Positions 57,642-64,000 of a stretch of 64,000 bases of DNA are shown here, one piece after another. Below the pieces are notes generated by a model. It was not told the DNA's origin, searched no databases, and worked only from the letters and a program-made list of their open reading frames with translations. The stretch covers positions 3,364,001 through 3,428,000 of the forward strand of contig NC_088715.1 in NCBI RefSeq assembly GCF_963576615.1. The letters are read 5' to 3'. The translations under genes and the position numbers were made by a program. The stretch is from Watersipora subatra (Eukaryota; Bryozoa; Gymnolaemata; Cheilostomatida; Watersiporidae). Numbering within the stretch: position 1 is the first letter of the stretch; each line of letters opens with the position of its first letter.

Positions 57642-57806
57642 TTGCATATTGGACATGTCTTTTTATAATCAGCTGTAAGGCAAGACAAGCAGTAGACATG
57701 AGAACATGGTAATTCTTTAGGGTCTGTACTAGTTATCAGTTTTTCCATACAGAATCCACAGCGGGTATCCTCATGTTCTCCCATTCTGGAGTGCCTATGC
57801 CCAAAC
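57642..57806 (-). CDS. TRIM copy B, RING exon with start codon
   Basis: The start codon is at 57784-57782. C3HC4 RING: CGFC, CSHVYCLSC, CPIC, all ligands present. Ends in phase 2 at GTGAGT. It differs from copy A by one loop residue that I can see. Such closeness at the RING, compared with the strong divergence of the FG exons, points to selection or gene conversion at the 5' end. Confidence 0.9.
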
Positions 57807-58740
57807 CTAAGCAATGGAGCACAGGCTATAATACATACTGAAATGAATACTGTAACTATTATCCACTACAAGTGAATCTCAGAGGTTTGAAGCCAGCTTG
57901 AAGCCAGCTATTTATCCGTAAAAGCATATCGGCAAATGGTTATACGGATATCCGGAGAGATTTTTAAAACGCTTCGTGACGAACATGCTAATCTCAGCAC
58001 GCATTGGCGAACAAATTCAACGAAAATTTCCACGCTTACTCTATCTACTATTATATTACGTTACATTGATAATGCCACCGGCCTTGAAGGTTTGGGAGTT
58101 CTCCACAGATGGGAAGATGTATAAAAACTCTAACGGGACTGGACTCTAATTGGATTGCGTATAATTATGTAATTACATTAGCTGATTACAATATGTGATA
58201 GTAAGATTTCTGTAAACTGTTTCAGTATATTTAACAAAGAGAGCCTCTTGCCATTATCTATCTGTTCTCTATTATACATAACGTTTGTATCAATAACTAT
58301 ATTTTTAATAGAATAAACAATAAAAATATCTATCATGAAAATTATATTTCCATCTTTCTTTTCTTTTTTGGCTTTCTAAAACAAGTCTCTTTGCCGTAAC
58401 AATATACTGCTGACTAAAGAATGTTTTTTGCACAGGCTACTGTTGCACAACGATAAAAATTGTTCGAGACAGTTATGATGTAAAGTTTAAACCATTTAAA
58501 GACACTGATAACCACATACCGAACAATAGTACAGACAATACCGAACTTTCTTAGTTGGCAAAGGATACCGAAGATGGTGAATACCGAGGATACCGATACC
58601 GTAAAAACCGATAAAAATGAGCAAGGATATCAGATCCGGCACTAAATTAGATACCGGCCCAACACTAACCTAAACACACATGAGTCATTCACAACTTTCA
58701 TTCACTACTTTAGACTGCCTTATACTAATCTTGCACTAAC
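57807..58740. other. First intron of copy B with an insertion
   Basis: The intron is 934 bp here but 212 bp in copy A. The extra DNA (about 57890-58690) begins within a short duplicated word (gaagccagctt). It includes an unrecognised 62-codon frame (57936-58124) and a run of imperfect ataccga repeats near 58505-58600. Probably a mobile insertion of unknown type. Confidence 0.55.
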
Positions 58741-58830
58741 CTGTGATGCCAGTCAGACAGAAGTCTGCAGTGTGAAACTTAGCTGTGCGCCTTCTGCGCT
58801 GCCAAATTATGTGTTGCTAGCCAGACGGCT
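58741..58830 (-). other. 5' untranslated exon of TRIM copy B (5' end approximate)
   Basis: Same CACAG/GTTAGTGCAAG donor as copy A, embedded in a conserved block. The upper limit is not determined. Confidence 0.55.
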
Positions 58831-58899
58831 CCCGTAATGAGTTCATTTGTGTTTAACTATTCAAGCATATCTAGCCGAACAGCGCAATAGGCGGTATTA

Positions 58900-58910
58900 G
58901 GGGATTTCCT
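58900..58910. promoter_or_regulatory. kappaB-like site upstream of TRIM copy B
   Basis: ggggatttcct matches GGGRNNYYCC over its first ten bases, at the same distance from the first-exon donor as in copy A. Conserved despite one change at the edge. Confidence 0.5.
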
Positions 58911-59084
58911 GGCATTGGCCCACCTTTTTGTATAGACCAGCCGCTAAAGTATTCAAGATCAAAAAAACTAACCGGCTTCAATTGACTGTCATGTGAGTGA
59001 ATGTTGACATTAGAGCTCACCGGAGCACATTAAATCAATATATTTATTACCAGCTACTAACGATTATTAGATGAATTTAAGATG

Positions 59085-60310
59085 AACTCTGATTACCAAT
59101 AACGCTGCTGAAACAGATGCCTGGATATATTATATCATTAACACTGCTGCAACAGATGCCTGGATATATTATATCATTAAAACAGCTGCAACAGATGCCT
59201 TGATATATTATATCATTAACACCCCTGCAACAGATGCCTTGATATATTATATCATTAACACTGCTGCAACAGATGCCTGGATATATTATATCGTTAACAC
59301 AGCTGCAACAGATGTTTTGATATATTATATCATTAACACCGGTGCAACAGATGCCTTGATATATTATACCATTAACACAGCAGCAACAGATACCTTGATA
59401 TATTATATTATTAACACAGCTGCAACAGATGCCTTGATATATTATATCATTAATACAGCTACAACAGATGCTTTGATATATTATATCATTAACACTGCTG
59501 CAACAGATGCTTTGATGTATTATATCTTTAACACAGCTGTAACATATACCTTGATATATTATACCATTAACACTGCTGCAACAGATGCCTTGATATATTA
59601 TATCAGTAACACAGCTGCAACAGATGCCTTGATATATTATATTATTAACACCACTGCAACAGATGCCTTGATATATTATATCATTAACACTGCTGCAACA
59701 GTTGCCTTGATATATTATACCATTAACACCGGTGCAACAGATGCCTCGATATATTATACCATTAACACAGCAGCAACAGATACCTTGATATATTATATTA
59801 TTAACACAGCTGCAACAGATGCCTTGATATATTACATCATTAACACAGCTGCAACAGATGCCTTGATATATTATATTATTAACACCACTGCAACAGATGC
59901 CTTGATATATTATATCATTAACACTGCTGCAACAGTTGCCTTGATATATTATACCATTAACACCGGTGCAACAGATGCCTCGATATATTATACCATTAAC
60001 ACAGCAGCAACAGATACCTTGATATATTATATTATTAACACAGCTGCAACAGATGCCTTGATATATTACATCATTAACACAGCTGCAACAGATACCGTAA
60101 TATATTATAATATTAACACTGCTACTACAGATCCCTGGATATATTATATTATTAACACTGTTGCAACAGATGCCTTGCTATATTATATCATTAACATTGC
60201 TACTACAGATCCCTGGATATATTATATCATTAACACCACTGCAAAAGATGCCTTGATATATTATATTATTAACACAGCTACAACAGATACTTGGATACCT
60301 TATATCACAA
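59085..60310. repeat. 39-bp minisatellite
   Basis: About 31 copies of a 39-bp unit (acagatgccttgatatatta then tatcattaacactgctgca). Since 39 is a multiple of three, one plus-strand frame stays open for 414 codons (59200-60444, repeating IYYIINTAATDAL). That frame has no start context or splice evidence, and the array lies upstream of TRIM copy B. A larger block near 59640 recurs near 59880. Confidence 0.93.
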
Positions 60311-60620
60311 GCTGTGCTACCCGGCGTTGCCATAGAATTAAAAAGGTTTTCGGACAGAAAAGTGATTTGTATTTAACATATAACAACATTTGCCATTCTA
60401 ACTTTCAAACTACATATCATGAGAGAAGTGTTTTGTGTAATTGAAATAAGTTAAGAGAGAAAATGAAAACAACTGTAAAGGTTTTCTAACTTTTTCGAAC
60501 AACTGTAACTTTCAAACTTCATATCATGAGGAAAAGGTTTTGTGCAGGACAACTAAATTAAAAATAAATGAAACAACTGTAAACGTTTTCAAACCAGTGT
60601 AAAATTAAAGGTTCATAACT
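60306..60620 (+). mobile_element. 5' part of the SINE-associated repeat family
   Basis: Starts gctgtgctacccggcgttgc and contains atttgtatttaacatataac and two copies of ttcaaacttcatatcatgag-like sequence. It is truncated before the tRNA-like part. Same family as the ends of the SINEs at 18545-19005 and 53725-54073. Confidence 0.55.
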
Positions 60621-61499
60621 TTCAGTCACGTATAGCTTTTAATAACGTACGGTAGAACTTCGGTTCTCGAATATAATCCGTTCCAAAAGGTTGTTATGTG
60701 TTACCAGTTAGGTTAGGTTATCTGTTAGGTTGTTCTAGCATTGATAGTCGAGTTTTTTGTTATCCGAAACAATTTTGCCCATTAAAATAAAAATAAGTAG
60801 ATTTTAACCCGTTCCAAGATGAGGAAAACTTGGGTAAATTCGGAGATACAATTCCGTGAAGTATTTTTTTCAACATTTCACACCATAAGCTGTACTGTGT
60901 ACTGCATACTATAAATGGAAATGGGTATATATAGATCGTCTTCAATTTTAATAAAATCTTTTATATTTATGATGATGGAAAAAGAAAGCAAAAGTAAACA
61001 TTTTGTACGTATTTAATTATTCCAGCATTTGCCCTCGTATTTCATTCAGCATCTCCGAAGAAAACCCTCACTCTACAGAGAGTCATGAGAGAATACTATT
61101 CTCACCGTGGTTAGTAAAGGCACCTTAACATTTGAGAATGTTTTTGTAAAGGCTTTTGTTTGAGTAACACTTACATACATAAAACAATTTCAAATTACTC
61201 ATATGTACCTTTGAAGGGTACAAAATAAAAAAAGTCTCTCGTGATATTTTGGTATTTATTTAGACGTCTCTTTAATTATGAAGTTATCTTATTTTAGGCT
61301 TTTGAAGAAGATAACTCCATGACCTTCTCCAGAATGAGTGAATATTACTCTCCATGATCTTATGTTTTAGTAACAGACCCACTCATAACATATTTTAAAT
61401 TCTCTATGTGTAATCTCAAAGGGTACATGGGACATGTTGTTGTTAGTTGTTTAGTCCATTTAGTTGTTTTTGTAACATTGAGGTTATCTTTTCCGGTAT
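60621..61499. other. Unassigned sequence
   Basis: AT-rich, no supported gene. A tandem ggttatgtgttaccagttaggttaggttatctgttaggttg-type stretch near 60690-60735 contains ttaggttagg, which is too short to call telomeric. Confidence 0.45.
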
Positions 61500-63385
61500 T
61501 TTATTATTATTTTATTATTGTATTATTATTATTTTATAATTGTATTATTATTATTTTATTATTGTATTATTATTATTATATTATTGTATTATTATTATTT
61601 TATTATTGTATTATTATTATTTTATTATTCTATTATTATTATTATATTATTGTATTATTGTTATTTTATTATTGTATTATTATTATTTTATTATTGTATT
61701 ATTATTATTTTATTATTGTATTATTATTATTTTATTATTGTATTATTATTATTATATTATTGTATTATTATTATTTTATTATTGTATTATTATTATATTA
61801 TTGTATTATTATTATTATATTATTGTATTATTATTATTTTATTATTGTATTATTATTATATTATTGTATTATTCTTATTTTATTATTGTATTATTATTAT
61901 TTTATTATTGTATTATTATTATATTATTGTATTATTATTATTTTATTATTGTATTATTATTATTTTATTATTCTATTATTATTATTATATTATTGTATTA
62001 TTGTTATTTTATTATTGTATTATTATTATTTTATTATTGTATTGTTATTATTTTATTATTGTATTATTATTATTTTATTATTGTATTATTATTATTATAT
62101 TATTGTATTATTATTATTTTATTATTGTATTATTATTATTATATTATTGTATTATTATTATTATATTATTGTATTATTATTATTATATTATTGTATTATT
62201 ATTATTTTATTATTGTATTATTATTATTTTATTATTGTATTATTATTATTTTATTATTGTATTATTATTATTTTATTATTGTATTATTATTATTATATTA
62301 TTGTATTATTATTATTTTATTATTGTATTATTATTATTTTATTATTGTATTGTTATTATTTTATTATTGTATTATTATTATTTTATTATTGTATTATTAT
62401 TATTTTATTATTGTATTATTATTATTATATTATTGTATTATTATTATTTTATTATTGTATTATTATTATTATATTATTGTATTATTATTATTATATTATT
62501 GTATTATTATTATTTTATTATTGTATTATTATTATTTTATTACTGTATTATTATTATTTTATTATTGTATTATTATTTTATTATTGTATTATTATTTTAT
62601 TATTGTATTATTATTATTTTATTATTGTATTATTATTATTATATTATTGTATTATTATTATTTTATTATTGCATTATTATTATTTTATTATTGTATTATT
62701 ATTATATTATTGTATTATTATTATTATATTATTGTATTATTATTATTATATTATTGTATTATTATTATTATATTATTGTATTATTATTATTATATTATTG
62801 TATTATTATTATTTTATTATTGTATTATTATTATTTTATTATTGTATTATTATTATTTTATTATTGTATTATTATTATTTTATTATTGTATTATTATTAT
62901 TTTATTATTGTATTATTATTATTATATTATTGTATTATTATTATATTATTGTATTATTATTATTATATTATTGTATTATTATTATTTTATTATTGTATTA
63001 TTATTATTTTATTATTGTATTATTATTATTTTTTTATTGTATTATTATTTTATTTTTGTATTATTATTTTATTATTGTATTATTATTATTTTATTATTGT
63101 ATTATTATTATTATATTATTGTATTATTATTATTTTATTATTGCATTATTATTATTTTATTATTGTATTATTATTATATTATTGTATTATTATTATTATA
63201 TTATTGTATTATTATTATTATATTATTGTATTATTATTATTTTATTATTGTATTATTATTATTTTATTATTGTATTATTATTATTTTATTATTGTATTAT
63301 TATTTTATTATTGTATTATTATTATTTTATTAATGTATTATTATTATTTTATTATTGTATTATTATTATTTTATTATTATTTTAT
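61500..63385. repeat. 22-bp ATT-rich satellite
   Basis: About 85 copies of a unit like tattattattttattattgta. The unit length is not a multiple of three and no stop codon occurs in the plus strand, so all three plus frames are open for about 600 codons each, giving Tyr/Ile/Leu/Phe-only proteins. These are artefacts. Confidence 0.95.
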
Positions 63386-63545
63386 CTCGAAGATCTGCAA
63401 GTGAATACAACAAACCATTTTAGCATATACTGAATTGCTGTAATAGCTATCATTTGCAATCATAGCCTAAAAAAATTAAAATAATTATTAAAATCTCAGG
63501 CTACACTTTTGCTGACACATTACCACATATGTGTTGTCAGCGCAT
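63386..63545. other. Short spacer between two arrays
   Basis: No gene. Includes small palindromic words (ccacatatgtg). Confidence 0.45.
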
Positions 63546-64000
63546 ATGTGATGATGTGTCACCACGCTGAATTGGTTAGTGACATATCTGAGTTGGTTGG
63601 TGACACATCCGAGTTGGTTAGTGACACATCTGAGTTGGTTAGTGACATATCTGAGTTGGTTGGTGACACATCTGAGTTGGTTAGTGACACATCTGAGTTG
63701 GTTAGTGACACATCTGAGTTGGTTAGTGACACATCTGAGTTGGTTGGTGACACATCTGAGTTGGTTAGTGACACATCTGAGTTGGTTGGTGACACATCCG
63801 AGTTGGTTGGTGACACATCTAAGTTGGTTAGTGACACATCTGAGTTGGTTAGTTACACATCTGAGTTGGTTGGTGACACATCTGAGTTGGTTGGTGACAC
63901 ATCTGAGTTGGTTAGTGACACATCTGAGTTGGTTGGTGACACATCTGAGTTGGTTAGTGACACATCTGAGTTGGTTGGTGACACATCTGAGTTGGTTAGT
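63546..64000. repeat. 21-bp minisatellite running off the window
   Basis: About 21 copies of gagttggttagtgacacatct. The unit equals seven codons, so a minus-strand frame (SLTNSDV repeats) stays open; no gene support. The array continues past the right edge. Confidence 0.95.

Larger units (their letters stand above)
31993..58741 (-). other. TRIM-like gene, copy B (gene span, 3' end not found)
   Basis: Minus-strand exons: 5' untranslated exon (ends 58741), RING 57642-57806, B-box 1 57173-57341, B-box 2 56903-57095, then either FG exon 49896-51889 plus exon X 47172-47315, or coil-1 exon 45829-46028, followed by coil 2 36840-37110 and propeller 31993-32673. Both routes stay in frame; using FG and coil 1 together does not. 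The predicted protein is a cytosolic RING E3 ligase, either with a coiled coil (the TRIM dimerisation element) or with an FG-repeat domain in the middle. The last exon ends in phase 1, so at least one more exon should exist. Confidence 0.75.

Noticed and set aside
59200-60444. 414-codon IYYIINTAATDAL protein
   Set aside because: Product of a 39-bp minisatellite; no splice sites, no start context, no independent conservation.
60690-60740. Telomere-like repeat (ttaggttagg)
   Set aside because: Only about two imperfect units inside a longer unrelated word repeat.
61406-63433. Three overlapping frames of about 600-675 codons made of Y, I, L, F, C and V
   Set aside because: All three plus frames are open because the ATT-rich satellite lacks stop codons.
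63559-63837. SLTNSDV repeat protein on the minus strand
   Set aside because: 21-bp minisatellite; the unit is seven codons, so openness is expected.

Overview
This window is nuclear DNA from an invertebrate animal. It has spliced genes, long AT-rich introns, tRNA-derived SINEs, a Penelope-like retroelement with a GIY-YIG domain, several Ty3/gypsy LTR retrotransposons and many minisatellites. The RING/B-box/coiled-coil/propeller gene type is commonly expanded in molluscs and other lophotrochozoans, but the sequence does not fix the phylum.

The host content is two paralogous TRIM-like genes in tandem on the minus strand. I call them copy B (about 58.75 kb down to 32.0 kb, continuing lower) and copy A (about 20.7 kb down to 0.3 kb, continuing off the left edge). 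The model rests on splice sites and reading-frame phases that agree across exons and between copies: a 5' untranslated exon; a RING exon (20284-20448 and 57642-57806); a first B-box exon (19545-19713 and 57173-57341); the first part of a second B-box (19275-19467 and 56903-57095); an exon that finishes the second B-box and starts the coiled coil (306-505 and 45829-46028); a second coiled-coil exon (36840-37110, B only); and a beta-propeller-like exon (31993-32673, B only). A kappaB-like site lies about 160 bp upstream of the first exon in both copies.

The most unusual feature is a giant exon between the B-box and coiled-coil exons of each copy (3340-6287 in A, 49896-51889 in B). It encodes tandem 39-residue repeats carrying GLFG/SLFG/PFG motifs, like an FG nucleoporin. 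Its acceptor, donor and phases are conserved in both copies. It begins in phase 1 and ends in phase 0, exactly as the first coiled-coil exon does. A further B exon (47172-47315) is phase 0 to 0. Two in-frame mRNAs are therefore predicted: B-box to coil to propeller, or B-box to FG repeats to coil 2 to propeller. Including both middle modules would shift the frame. RING plus FG repeats in one protein is an unfamiliar architecture to me.

Layout. 0-6.3 kb: 3' part of copy A with its 43-bp minisatellite. 6.3-19.2 kb: an intron of A holding a SINE, two inverted pieces of one Penelope-like element, a full-length Ty3/gypsy element (9213-16010, 525-bp LTRs, AACT target duplication), a 575-bp palindrome and another SINE. 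19.2-20.8 kb: 5' exons of A. 22.2-26.3 kb: a decayed Ty3/gypsy fragment running into a 14-bp minisatellite that is interrupted by a minus-strand Gag fragment. 27.2-28.5 kb: orphan plus-strand exon-like pieces. 28.9-31.3 kb: a truncated minus-strand gypsy and an LTR-like segment. 32.0-46.0 kb: 3' exons of B, interrupted by a TIR transposon (34683-36492) and a decayed gypsy (38046-45237) inside a 20-bp minisatellite. 47-52 kb: the FG region of B. 56.9-59.0 kb: 5' exons and promoter region of B. 59.1-64.0 kb: 39-bp, ATT-rich and 21-bp tandem arrays that produce spurious long open frames.
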